The position numbers and the translations under genes were made by a program. The notes beneath the pieces are model-generated. The model made no database searches. It saw only the letters and a program-made list of their open reading frames with translations, and was not told where the DNA came from. A DNA stretch of 64,000 bases from an uncultured Flavobacterium sp. (GTDB lineage: Bacteria; Bacteroidota; Bacteroidia; Flavobacteriales; Flavobacteriaceae). Location of the stretch: NCBI RefSeq assembly GCF_951805225.1, contig NZ_OX638201.1, positions 372,001 through 436,000 on the forward strand. Reading direction: 5' to 3'. This document shows, in pieces, positions 35,025 through 43,340 of the stretch (its first letter is position 1; each line of letters starts with the position of its first letter).

Positions 35025-35109
35025 TCCGGCTTAGATTTACTTCACTACATTTTGTAGATGCTGGTCAAAAATACAAATTTTTCATCAAACCTTACAGGTA
35101 ATATTGGTT

Positions 35110-35191
35110 AAACCATATAAGTTATATAAGATCATTTAATTTTTGCTAAATTAAGTCTTGCTTATAATTTCTTATATCACTTATATGGTTT
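35110..35191. repeat. Inverted repeat upstream of the lactonase gene
   Basis: Arms 35110-35131 and 35170-35191 (words AAACCATATAAG and CTTATATGGTTT) match at 21 of 22 positions around a 38-base spacer. They lie in the 285-bp divergent gap 35025-35309. Confidence 0.75.
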
Positions 35192-35309
35192 AAATTTTGA
35201 GTCCAATAGTTTAAAAAATGTAACTTTTGAGAATTCTTTTGTAATAAATAATGAGTTTGCGAAAGATATTATTGAGTATTTTAGCATATTCAAAAAACAA
35301 ATAAAAAAT

Positions 35310-36422
35310 ATGAGAAGATTATATATACTGCTTTTTGCAGTTTTTGCTTTCGTAAACTTACAAGCTCAGAACAAATTCAATTTATTGGTGGGAGCTTATA
35401 CCAATACTTGCCAAAGTAACGGGATTTACGTTTATGAATTTGACGCTTCAACAGGGGATTTTAAATTAAAAAATTCATCTGAGAACGTAATAAGTCCAAG
35501 TTATTTATCCGTTTCTGCAGATAATAAATTTATATATGCTGTAAACGAAAATGGAAAGGAAAGTGCGGTAAGTGCTTTTAAATATGATTCAAAATCAGGG
35601 AAAGTTAGTTTTTTAAATAAAAATGATGCTTTAGGCGCTGATCCTTGTCATATAATTAATGATGATAAAAATGTAATTGTTTCTAATTATTCTGGTGGAA
35701 GCCTTGTTGTTTTTAAGAAAAAAGCAGACGGAAGTATTACTGAAGTACAACAATTAATTCAGCATGAAGGAAAAGGACCAAATGCTGGGCGTCAGGAAAA
35801 AGCACACGTACATATGGCTGTTTTCTCACCGGATAAAAAGTTTGTTTTGTCTAATGATTTAGGTTTGGATAAGGTTTTTGTATATAAATACAATCCAAAT
35901 TCAGCAAATGAAATGTTGACTTTAAAAGGAAGTGTTGACGTAAAACCAGGAAGTGGACCAAGACATTTAACTTTTAGTAAAGACGGTAAATTCGTTTATT
36001 TGATTCAGGAATTAGACGCTACTTTGACGACTTTTAGTTACGATAAATCAGGAAGTTTAAAAAAGATTGCCGAAACAAGTATTTTACCAAAAGGTTTTAC
36101 TGGCGGAACTGGTGCTGCAGCAATAAAAATTTCGCCTGACGGAAACTTTTTATACGTTTCAGATCGTGTAGATGCAAATTCAATTTCGGTTTATAAAATC
36201 CGTAAAAACGGTGGTATTGACTTGGTTGAACAAGTTAGCACTTTAGGAAAAGGCCCAAGAGATTTTGCGATTGATCCAACAGGAAATTACCTTTTAGTAG
36301 GACACCAATACACAAACGATATTATAATATTCAAAAGAGACAAAGCAACAGGAAAAATAACCGATACCGGTAAAAAAATAGAATTGTGTTCTCCGGTTGG
36401 GTTGGTTTTTACGAAAATATAG
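35310..36422 (+). CDS. Secreted lactonase-family (6-phosphogluconolactonase-like) beta-propeller
   Basis: A 370-residue protein with a signal peptide (ending VNLQAQ, about residue 20) and a seven-bladed propeller of the Lactonase family (PF10282 type). Blades are visible as repeated SPSYLSVSADNKFIYAVNE, GPRHLTFSKDGKFVYLIQE, ISPDGNFLYVSDR and DFAIDPTGNYLLVGH. The cytoplasmic member YbhE/Pgl hydrolyses 6-phosphogluconolactone. This one is exported, so another lactone or cyclic substrate in the periplasm is likely. It is a single gene, closed by a very large inverted repeat that contains a terminator. Confidence 0.9.
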   Translation: MRRLYILLFAVFAFVNLQAQNKFNLLVGAYTNTCQSNGIYVYEFDASTGDFKLKNSSENVISPSYLSVSADNKFIYAVNENGKESAVSAFKYDSKSGKVSFLNKNDALGADPCHIINDDKNVIVSNYSGGSLVVFKKKADGSITEVQQLIQHEGKGPNAGRQEKAHVHMAVFSPDKKFVLSNDLGLDKVFVYKYNPNSANEMLTLKGSVDVKPGSGPRHLTFSKDGKFVYLIQELDATLTTFSYDKSGSLKKIAETSILPKGFTGGTGAAAIKISPDGNFLYVSDRVDANSISVYKIRKNGGIDLVEQVSTLGKGPRDFAIDPTGNYLLVGHQYTNDIIIFKRDKATGKITDTGKKIELCSPVGLVFTKI

Positions 36423-36429
36423 TTGAGGA

Positions 36430-36565
36430 AAGGTTCTGAGGTACTAAGTTGCTAAGGTTCTAAGTTTAAAATAAAAAAAGCTAAAAAAAAGGCGGAATTA
36501 AGTTATTTCTTAATTCCGCCTTTTTTTAGCCTTAGAACCTTAGCAACTTAGTACCTCAGAACCTT
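36430..36565. repeat. Giant two-level inverted repeat between convergent genes
   Basis: The outer arms 36430-36464 and 36531-36565 are 35 bases each and perfectly complementary (left arm begins AAGGTTCTGAGG). Inside lies a second, nearly perfect stem with a TTATTT loop (see the terminator entry). The arm sequence is related to the copies at 49787-49826 and 5961-6034. Confidence 0.92.
36480..36529. terminator. Bidirectional terminator inside the giant inverted repeat
   Basis: GGCGGAATTAAG (36491-36502) and CTTAATTCCGCC (36509-36520) pair perfectly around TTATTT, with A8 before and T7 after. It serves the lactonase gene and the convergent helicase gene. Confidence 0.88.
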
Positions 36566-36573
36566 AAAAAAAA

Positions 36574-37932
36574 CTATTTATCCTTATCTTTTCTTTTCTT
36601 ATCTCTCGTTTTCAACATGTTTCGATTGACAGATCCGTGAGTTTTCTTTTTTGTTTTTGAAGGTCCTCCTAAGTTAACTTTCTTATTCTTTTTATCTTTT
36701 TCATGAAAAGCACCTTCACCTTTTAGGGTTTGTTTTTTCATTAAAAATTTAATCGGTTGTTTGTCTTTTTCAGGTTCAATTAGTTTAGCTGAAATTTCTA
36801 CTTCTTCCGGAAATTCTGCTATTTCAAGTTCCTGATTCATTAAAACTTCAACTTCCACTTTAAACTCTTCTTCACGAGGCGTGATAAAGCTAATTGCTGT
36901 TCCTGTAGCATCTGCACGACCTGTACGACCAATTCTGTGCATATACAACTCAGGAAATTCTGGAAGTTCGAAGTTAATAACGTGAGAGATATTCGAAATA
37001 TCCAAACCTCTCGCCATAATATCAGTAGTGATCAATCCACGAAGATTTCCTTCCTGGAATTCAGCCATTGTACTTAAACGATAATTCTGAGATTTATTGG
37101 AGTGAATTACTCCAAACTGACCTTCGAAATCTTCTTCGATTCGTGTATGAAGCATATCTGAAATCTTTTTATTGTTCACAAAAACCAAAACACGTTCCAT
37201 GCTTTCGTTTGTTTCTAATAAATGTTTTAACAGATTTACTTTTGTATTAAAGTTTGGAACATTATAAGTAATTTGAGTAATGTTTTCCAACGGAGTTCCT
37301 GATGCAGCAAGTGTTACTTCTTCAGGAAAATCAAAAAAGTCATTCAAAACAGCATCAACTTCATCAGTCATTGTTGCAGAGAATAAAATGTTCTGACGTT
37401 TGGTTTTCATCATCGCCAAAAGCGCCGTTAATTGTGTACGGAAACCAAGATTCAGCATTTCGTCAAACTCATCGATAACTAATTTTTGAGTTTCATCAAA
37501 ACGAATTACAGCATCAAGAGCTAAATCCATTGTACGACCTGGCGTTCCAACTAAAATGTCAACACCTTCGTAAACAGCTTTTTTCTGTGTATTAATATTT
37601 ACTCCACCAAAAATACCAAGCGTCTTAACAGACATGTATTTGGTTAGTTTTTCAACTTCTTCTACAACCTGAACAACTAATTCACGAGTTGGAACCAGAA
37701 TTACGATTTTAGGCGTATTGGTTGGTGTAAATTTGTATAATTTTAAAAGTGGTAGTAGGTATGCAAATGTTTTTCCAGTACCGGTTTGTGCAATTCCCAT
37801 CATATCTCGACCAGACATAATAACTGAAAAAGATTTTTCCTGAATAGGAGTAGGCGTAACAAATCCTAATTCGTCGATTGCTTTTTGTACTGATTTTGGA
37901 AGATTGAATTTCTCGAAAGTGCTCATTTGCAT
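36574..37932 (-). CDS. DEAD-box RNA helicase
   Basis: A 452-residue superfamily-2 RNA helicase. Motifs in order: FxLPxxVQKAI Q-motif region, TPIQEKSF, Walker A AQTGTGKTFAYLLP (about 51-64), PTREL, motif II as DEFD instead of DEAD (VIDEFDEMLNLGF), SAT (about 190), then the second RecA domain with TTDIMARGLD and HRIGRTGRA. A basic tail rich in Lys (from about 400) probably binds RNA. Such proteins unwind structured RNA in ribosome assembly or cold adaptation. Two starts are possible, ATG 37932 or ATG 37926 (MSTFEKF). It lies downstream of the receiver-domain gene on the same strand with about 100 bp between. Confidence 0.94.
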   Translation of the reverse strand: MQMSTFEKFNLPKSVQKAIDELGFVTPTPIQEKSFSVIMSGRDMMGIAQTGTGKTFAYLLPLLKLYKFTPTNTPKIVILVPTRELVVQVVEEVEKLTKYMSVKTLGIFGGVNINTQKKAVYEGVDILVGTPGRTMDLALDAVIRFDETQKLVIDEFDEMLNLGFRTQLTALLAMMKTKRQNILFSATMTDEVDAVLNDFFDFPEEVTLAASGTPLENITQITYNVPNFNTKVNLLKHLLETNESMERVLVFVNNKKISDMLHTRIEEDFEGQFGVIHSNKSQNYRLSTMAEFQEGNLRGLITTDIMARGLDISNISHVINFELPEFPELYMHRIGRTGRADATGTAISFITPREEEFKVEVEVLMNQELEIAEFPEEVEISAKLIEPEKDKQPIKFLMKKQTLKGEGAFHEKDKKNKKVNLGGPSKTKKKTHGSVNRNMLKTRDKKRKDKDK

Positions 37933-38036
37933 TAAATTTTGTGCAAAGATAGCTATAAATAGCTGAAAAATCGATACTTCTTAGAAATTACGAAAGCTTG
38001 GGGTATTCGTATTTCTCAAAAAAGGGCTTTCAAATA

Positions 38037-38405
38037 CTATAAAAAACGTTTTATTCGCAATAAAAGTTCGTTTGGATTAAACGGTTTTGCAATAAAATCG
38101 TCGACGCCCAATTCAAAAGCTTCTTCTACAGTATTTTCTTCTTCGCCAAGTGACGAAAGTGCTACAACACGAATGTCTTTGAAGTTTTTTTTAATATGAC
38201 TTATGATTTCCAATCCGGATTTTAACGGAATTGTTATCGTTGTTATTACAAGATCAGGCATAATTGTCGCCATACGTTCTATGGCGTTAATTCCATCTTT
38301 TGCAATACTTATTTTGTAGCCTTCTTTTTTGAAAATGAATTTTAGAATTTCAATCGTCATTTCATCATTCTCAATAATCATAATTTTTTTTTCACTGGTG
38401 CTCAT
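38037..38405 (-). CDS. Atypical receiver-domain protein with Thr in place of the phosphoacceptor Asp
   Basis: A 122-residue stand-alone REC domain, with no output domain. The acidic pocket is E12-N13-D14 and the switch and lysine positions are kept (S84 in ALSSL, K107 in IAKPF). The phosphoacceptor strand reads PDLVITTITIP, with T56 where Asp is expected; the codon is ACG, so this is not a reading ambiguity. Pseudo-receivers of this sort usually act by phosphorylation-independent protein contacts. It is the last gene of the five-gene GT2/YaiO block, 9 bp after the DUF4838 gene. I infer a regulatory subunit for that locus. Confidence 0.88.
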   Translation of the reverse strand: MSTSEKKIMIIENDEMTIEILKFIFKKEGYKISIAKDGINAIERMATIMPDLVITTITIPLKSGLEIISHIKKNFKDIRVVALSSLGEEENTVEEAFELGVDDFIAKPFNPNELLLRIKRFL

Positions 38406-38414
38406 TTCTAAGGT

Positions 38415-40628
38415 TTATTTTTTATACAATTCTACTTCGTCAAGCATAACCATTGGCTTTTTGTTTTTACGTTTTCTCCAAACAGGTATTTCTGTTTGGT
38501 TTTCTATGATCACTTTTATCTTGGCAAAACTACTAAAGTCCTCATTTTTAGTTTCCCATGATTTTGTTGTAATTTCATTGTTTTCTGTTAAAATTTCACC
38601 ATTCAATTCTTGTAAGAAATTCCATTTTTGATCTTTAAAACCATAGATTTTTATTTTTTTTGGTGTAAAAATCCAATGTCTCTGATCATTCAGAAAATTT
38701 AATTTTAAAGTATTAAAGTTTAATTTATTTGTTTCAATTTCAAATTCCGCATTGTTTTCATACCAGCCAATCCAGTTGATATTGAAATCTTTAAAACCTC
38801 GATTTCCATCTACTAAACTGTAACTTCCTTTTCCTTTAAACTCATTTGAAGGTTGTGTAATAAAATTTACTTTTAAATCTTCACCCAGATGAGTTGTGGT
38901 GTTTTTACAGATTTTCAGCCATTCTTTATAATAATTATCAGGAGAAAGTCCTCCTTCGCTCAATTCATAAATTCCCAAAGTATTACATGTTTTAGAGAAT
39001 TTCAAAACTCTTTCGGTTAGTCCTTCGCGAACTTCTTTTTCTCCTTTATTATTTACGACAAACATTCCGTGTTGGTTTTTTCCATAAAACTTAGATTGCT
39101 CAAAAAAGGCAAATTCAAGTGCTAATCTTAATTTTTGAATTCGAAGACTTAAAACCGAATCCGTTTCAACAGCATTTGCCGCTTGCTCTAATAATGTATC
39201 GTATTGATCCATCGCTTCAGGCGTTAGAAACGTATTTCGGGCTTGAACCGGACCAGAATAAATGTCTAAATTCGCATTGCTTTTACTTTGATATTCTGCC
39301 AAGAGATTTAAATATTTATTGACAAATGGCGCTGCTTTTCCGTAGAAACCTCTTAAAAAATCAGAAGTTGTAGCTTCAATATTAATATCAGTATTCCACA
39401 TTAATTTGGCCAAAAGATATTGTCTCAATTCTGAGAAATCTCCCGGAACATCTGCATATCCCTGAGCAAATATTCCTTTAACTTTATTCTGTTTGAAGAG
39501 TTTATAATTGCTCTGAAAAGGCTCAATATTTGGAAATGGTGACATATAATTTGAAAATTGTACTGTATAATCCCAAAGAAATAAATGCGGAGAAGTTACG
39601 CTCCAGTTTTCAAGTGTTTTTACAAATGTTGGCGAGTTTTGAACCGTAATTGCTTTTCCTCTGTTTAGCTCAATCGGGCAGAAAATCGTATAAATATTAG
39701 GTTCTATTTTTAGATTTACTGGCGGTTTAAGTGTGTGAAGATAAGCAAGCGTTGTGATTTTTGTTTTAGGAAAATGAGCTGCAATTTTATTCAAAAAATA
39801 ATATAATGAACCTTGAGGACCGCCATATTTCTGGTTTATTTTTCGGCATTCTGTACATTCACAATAAACAACATCATCGTTTTGACTTACAGAATAGAAT
39901 TGCGCATTTGGAGTTTCGGCAATAATTTTTGCCATTTTTTTCTCGACCAAATCGACAACAGTATCGTTGGTCATACATAATGATTCTGTATTTCGTTCGC
40001 CTTCGTATAAAGCAAAAAGCTTCGGATTACTTTTGAAATATTCTTTTGCCGGAACAAGCATATTAAATGAATGTCCCCAAATACCAAAATCCTCAACTTG
40101 CCAATCGAGTTTATGCCAATCTCTAAAATCTTCATCATAACAATCCGGATAAAAAAGCGCTCTGTAATCAAATGAAGGTTTCTCTATTTTTTTGGTGTTT
40201 TTTGCAAAAGTGACTTCTGATAGATTCGGAATATAAGTTTCTACGGAAGTAAATTTTCTAAACTCCCAAATTTCAAGTAAACTGTAAATGGCGTAACGCA
40301 AATATTTTTGATTTGGAGCAATTAAATAAATTGATTTTGAATCACTTTTTATAATGAATTCATTCGGATTTAGTTTTTCCGTATTCGAAATTTCTAAAAT
40401 TATTTCAGATGAAGTATTATCTTTTTTACTTTCAGATGAAATTTCAAAAGATTTTTTGAAGGCTTTATCCAGATATGTTTTCAAAATTTTTGCTGCTTGC
40501 TGAGTATTTTCAGAAGTAGTAATAATTTTGTTTTTTTCGGTAATAATGATTTCAGATTGTGCCATCATATTGAAGGTGAACATGAAAAAAAAGAGAAACT
40601 GTAGGTATACGTGATGCTTTTTCTTCAT
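38415..40628 (-). CDS. Secreted DUF4838-family glycosidase-like protein
   Basis: A 737-residue exported protein with a signal peptide (ending FNMMAQ, about residue 24). Residues about 25-125 resemble the small N-terminal alpha/beta domain that precedes TIM barrels in GH67/GH20-type enzymes. The middle (about 140-460) matches the DUF4838 pattern as I know it, with the cysteine cluster CECTECRK near 253-260, and is probably a TIM-barrel glycosidase-like domain. The last 140 residues look like an F5/8 (discoidin) carbohydrate-binding sandwich. It begins 5 bp after the YaiO-like gene. A periplasmic enzyme that trims or modifies the exported polymer would parallel PgaB; this is inference. Confidence 0.8.
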   Translation of the reverse strand: MKKKHHVYLQFLFFFMFTFNMMAQSEIIITEKNKIITTSENTQQAAKILKTYLDKAFKKSFEISSESKKDNTSSEIILEISNTEKLNPNEFIIKSDSKSIYLIAPNQKYLRYAIYSLLEIWEFRKFTSVETYIPNLSEVTFAKNTKKIEKPSFDYRALFYPDCYDEDFRDWHKLDWQVEDFGIWGHSFNMLVPAKEYFKSNPKLFALYEGERNTESLCMTNDTVVDLVEKKMAKIIAETPNAQFYSVSQNDDVVYCECTECRKINQKYGGPQGSLYYFLNKIAAHFPKTKITTLAYLHTLKPPVNLKIEPNIYTIFCPIELNRGKAITVQNSPTFVKTLENWSVTSPHLFLWDYTVQFSNYMSPFPNIEPFQSNYKLFKQNKVKGIFAQGYADVPGDFSELRQYLLAKLMWNTDINIEATTSDFLRGFYGKAAPFVNKYLNLLAEYQSKSNANLDIYSGPVQARNTFLTPEAMDQYDTLLEQAANAVETDSVLSLRIQKLRLALEFAFFEQSKFYGKNQHGMFVVNNKGEKEVREGLTERVLKFSKTCNTLGIYELSEGGLSPDNYYKEWLKICKNTTTHLGEDLKVNFITQPSNEFKGKGSYSLVDGNRGFKDFNINWIGWYENNAEFEIETNKLNFNTLKLNFLNDQRHWIFTPKKIKIYGFKDQKWNFLQELNGEILTENNEITTKSWETKNEDFSSFAKIKVIIENQTEIPVWRKRKNKKPMVMLDEVELYKK

Positions 40629-40633
40629 GATAT

Positions 40634-41896
40634 TTAAAATTTATATTGTAATAAAACCGCAAAATCAAGTTCGGTTTGGTATTTGTTTTTGGTGTATTCC
40701 TGTTCATTATCAGTGATTAGAAAGCCAAAAACATAATGGTTCTGTATTAATTTATAAAATCCTGCACTTAATCTATAAGAACTTAATGATTTTCTCATAT
40801 CATATTCTGCAGCTCTAGTTCTATCGTCAGGCGAAGTTCCGTAACCGGCAATTAAAGTTACATAATCAAACTTTGTTTTGTAATAATAACGCGATGTTAA
40901 GATAAATGAAGGACTATCTTTTTGAATATAAGATCTAAAATTTAGCCAATAAGAACCAAGATATTTCCCAATTCCTATATTTAATGTTTTTAAATCGCTA
41001 TTATCCTGCATTTTGATATACCGAACTCCTAAATCAGCTTCCCAACCTTTCTTGAAATTCTGAAAATACGAATAACCCAATCGCCATTCCGGAAAAGCGC
41101 TGTCTTTACTGTAAGCGACATCAATATATTGATAACTATTTTTTTTAGCAAAAAGATAAGATTCGGCCTCAAACTGGAGTCCGCTTGCCATAACCAAATT
41201 CGAAGACAGTCTTTTTGCATAGCTGACTCTGCCAATCAAACTTCCCCAAGCACGTTGACGCATATAATCTGCGCTAGCTAAATGCCACGGACCAACTCCG
41301 TCACGATCAATTGTAGTCAGATTATAATATGCGCCTACGCGATCGATATTAGTTTTAGAATATAAATCAAAAAGTCGCTGTTCTATATCTGGATCATGAG
41401 GAAATTTTGCCCGAATAGATTTAAGATATTTTGCCTCGTTTTTAGTGTCATTTTGCAATGAATAAAGCTCAATTCTTTTAAGTCTGAAATCTTTGTTGTC
41501 AGGATATAAATCAATTGCTTTATAAGTTGTGGTTAGCGCTTCGTCATAATTTTTGTCTTCTAAATCCATGTTTATGAGATAAAGAAAAGCGTCTGCATAT
41601 CTCGGATTTTTATCAATTACATATTTGTAATAATATCTCGCGCTGTCTTTTTGTTTTGCTAAATCGTAATTTCGGCCTAAAGCCAAAGAAAAATCAACGT
41701 AATCCTGCGCAAGTTTTTTTCCTAATAAAGCTCTTTTTATATTCAGTTTATAATCAGGATGTGCGCTTTTCATGTCTTTTATTACAACGGTTAAAAGACT
41801 GTCTGTGTCAATTTTTTGTGCTTTAATAGTTTGATTCGAAAGTAAAAACAAACAGAAAAGCAGTCTTGCTATATTTAGAAGTTTACTATTTTTCAT
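40634..41896 (-). CDS. TPR plus outer-membrane beta-barrel protein (YaiO-like)
   Basis: A 420-residue protein. I start it at ATG 41896, giving a signal peptide (MKNSKLLNIARLLFCLFLLS, cleavage near KAQ at 26); the longer TTG reading would overlap the GT2 gene. Residues about 75-170 form TPR-like helices (DSARYYYKYVIDKNPRYADA, NYDEALTTTYKAIDLYPDNK). The C-terminal 240 residues alternate strands with aromatic girdles and end in F (AVLLQYKF), as expected of an outer-membrane barrel; the pattern matches YaiO-family proteins. TPR plus barrel is the architecture of PgaA/BcsC-type polysaccharide exporters, though this barrel is smaller. It lies 7 bp after the GT2 gene. Confidence 0.82.
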   Translation of the reverse strand: MKNSKLLNIARLLFCLFLLSNQTIKAQKIDTDSLLTVVIKDMKSAHPDYKLNIKRALLGKKLAQDYVDFSLALGRNYDLAKQKDSARYYYKYVIDKNPRYADAFLYLINMDLEDKNYDEALTTTYKAIDLYPDNKDFRLKRIELYSLQNDTKNEAKYLKSIRAKFPHDPDIEQRLFDLYSKTNIDRVGAYYNLTTIDRDGVGPWHLASADYMRQRAWGSLIGRVSYAKRLSSNLVMASGLQFEAESYLFAKKNSYQYIDVAYSKDSAFPEWRLGYSYFQNFKKGWEADLGVRYIKMQDNSDLKTLNIGIGKYLGSYWLNFRSYIQKDSPSFILTSRYYYKTKFDYVTLIAGYGTSPDDRTRAAEYDMRKSLSSYRLSAGFYKLIQNHYVFGFLITDNEQEYTKNKYQTELDFAVLLQYKF

Positions 41897-41903
41897 AATC
41901 AAA

Positions 41904-43340
41904 TTATTTTTTAGCGGGTGATTCAAAACCTTTGCGAACCATAACGCCCCATTTTTGTTCTTTTTTTCTAAAAAAATGCCAATATCCAGTTAACGAAGCA
42001 TAAATCGTAATAGGATGATAAACAAAAGGCTCAATAATCGCCATTCCAATAAGCGTAATAAGTTCTTTGTAACTCGCATAACTCTTATAAAGTACTTCGT
42101 CAATTAAGATCGATATTATGGTTATTGACAGATAAAAAAGATAGACTAAGAAACTGATAAGAAACAGAAATTGAAAGTTTATTATACCAAAGACAAAACT
42201 TGCGATTAACGTAATTATTCCCGTAAATTCGACAATTGGCACCAGAAATTCAAAGCTGAAAAAGAATGGTAAAATCAAGAATCCTGTTCGCCCATATTTT
42301 GGATTTAAAAACATTTTCCGATGTAAATACAAGGTTTGAACCAATCCTCGTGCCCAACGAATGCGTTGCCTTAAAAATATTTCTCTCGTGCTTGGAACTT
42401 CTGTCCAACAAAGCGATTCCGGAATGTATTTTATTAAAAAATCTTCTTTTGCGTCATGCATGTATTTTCTCATGCGCGTTATGAGTTCCATGTCTTCGCC
42501 TAAAGATTGATGCCAATATCCGCCGGCTTTTATAACAATATCTTTGTCAAACATTCCTAATCCGCCTGAAACTAGTAATAATCCGTTTATTTGGCTCCAC
42601 GCCATTCGTCCAAACAAAAAAGATCGGACATATTCAAGCTCCTGAAAACGCGGATACCATTCTTTAGGATAATGTACTTTATACAAAAAACCTTCTTTAA
42701 TGTCGCAAGAATTTGAAATTCTAATTCCTGCTCCGGTTGCAATAACGCGAGTTTCATTTTCCATGAACGGTTTTGCAAGCTTTAAAATTGTATTGCTTTT
42801 TAAGATACAATCAACATCGGTGCATAAAAATAAAGGATATTGCGAAGAATTTATTCCTGCATTTGAAGCGTCGGCTTTACTTTTTCCGTTTATTTTATCT
42901 ACAATTAATAATCTTGAATAAACAGGATTTGTCGATTTATAATGTCCGCGAACAGGTTGCGTTACGATTTTTTCTTGGTAATAAAAATCAATTTTAACGA
43001 GATCAAATTCGGTTATTAATTTTTCGAGAGTATTATCAGAACTTCCGTCATTTACGATTATGATTTCAAATTTGGGATATGTTAGCGAGAGAAGCGATTT
43101 GACATTATATACGATGTTAACGCCTTCATTAAACGCCGGAGCCACAATAGAAACGCCTAAAATATGATTGGATCGAATTAGAACTTCTTCTTCGAGATAT
43201 TTTTGATATTTTAAATGTTTTATAATCGCCCAATACGACAAAATGGAGAGAACTATATAAAACGAAATATAACCAATGGAAAAACAGGCGACAAAAATAT
43301 CATAAACACGAATAAGATAGTATAGAAAATCATGTGTCAT
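41904..43340 (-). CDS. Processive glycosyltransferase family 2 (PgaC-like synthase)
   Basis: A 478-residue inner-membrane synthase. One or two N-terminal helices (about 5-42) are followed by a cytosolic GT-A domain and four or five C-terminal helices (about 352-455). All processive GT2 motifs are present: D98 in VNDGSSDNT, KADASNAG (155-162), D175-x-D177 in CTDVDC, GED at 281-283 and Q325RIRW329 for polymer binding. Such enzymes polymerise and translocate glycans like poly-GlcNAc, cellulose or hyaluronan. There is no PilZ domain. Its ATG overlaps the stop of the HEAT gene by 4 bp. The polymer made is unknown. Confidence 0.92.
   Translation of the reverse strand: MTHDFLYYLIRVYDIFVACFSIGYISFYIVLSILSYWAIIKHLKYQKYLEEEVLIRSNHILGVSIVAPAFNEGVNIVYNVKSLLSLTYPKFEIIIVNDGSSDNTLEKLITEFDLVKIDFYYQEKIVTQPVRGHYKSTNPVYSRLLIVDKINGKSKADASNAGINSSQYPLFLCTDVDCILKSNTILKLAKPFMENETRVIATGAGIRISNSCDIKEGFLYKVHYPKEWYPRFQELEYVRSFLFGRMAWSQINGLLLVSGGLGMFDKDIVIKAGGYWHQSLGEDMELITRMRKYMHDAKEDFLIKYIPESLCWTEVPSTREIFLRQRIRWARGLVQTLYLHRKMFLNPKYGRTGFLILPFFFSFEFLVPIVEFTGIITLIASFVFGIINFQFLFLISFLVYLFYLSITIISILIDEVLYKSYASYKELITLIGMAIIEPFVYHPITIYASLTGYWHFFRKKEQKWGVMVRKGFESPAKK

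Noticed and set aside
41904..43340. Reading the GT2 locus as a cellulose synthase operon
   Set aside because: There is no PilZ domain, no BcsB-like or BcsZ gene, and the partner proteins are of different families. PgaC-like is the closer comparison.
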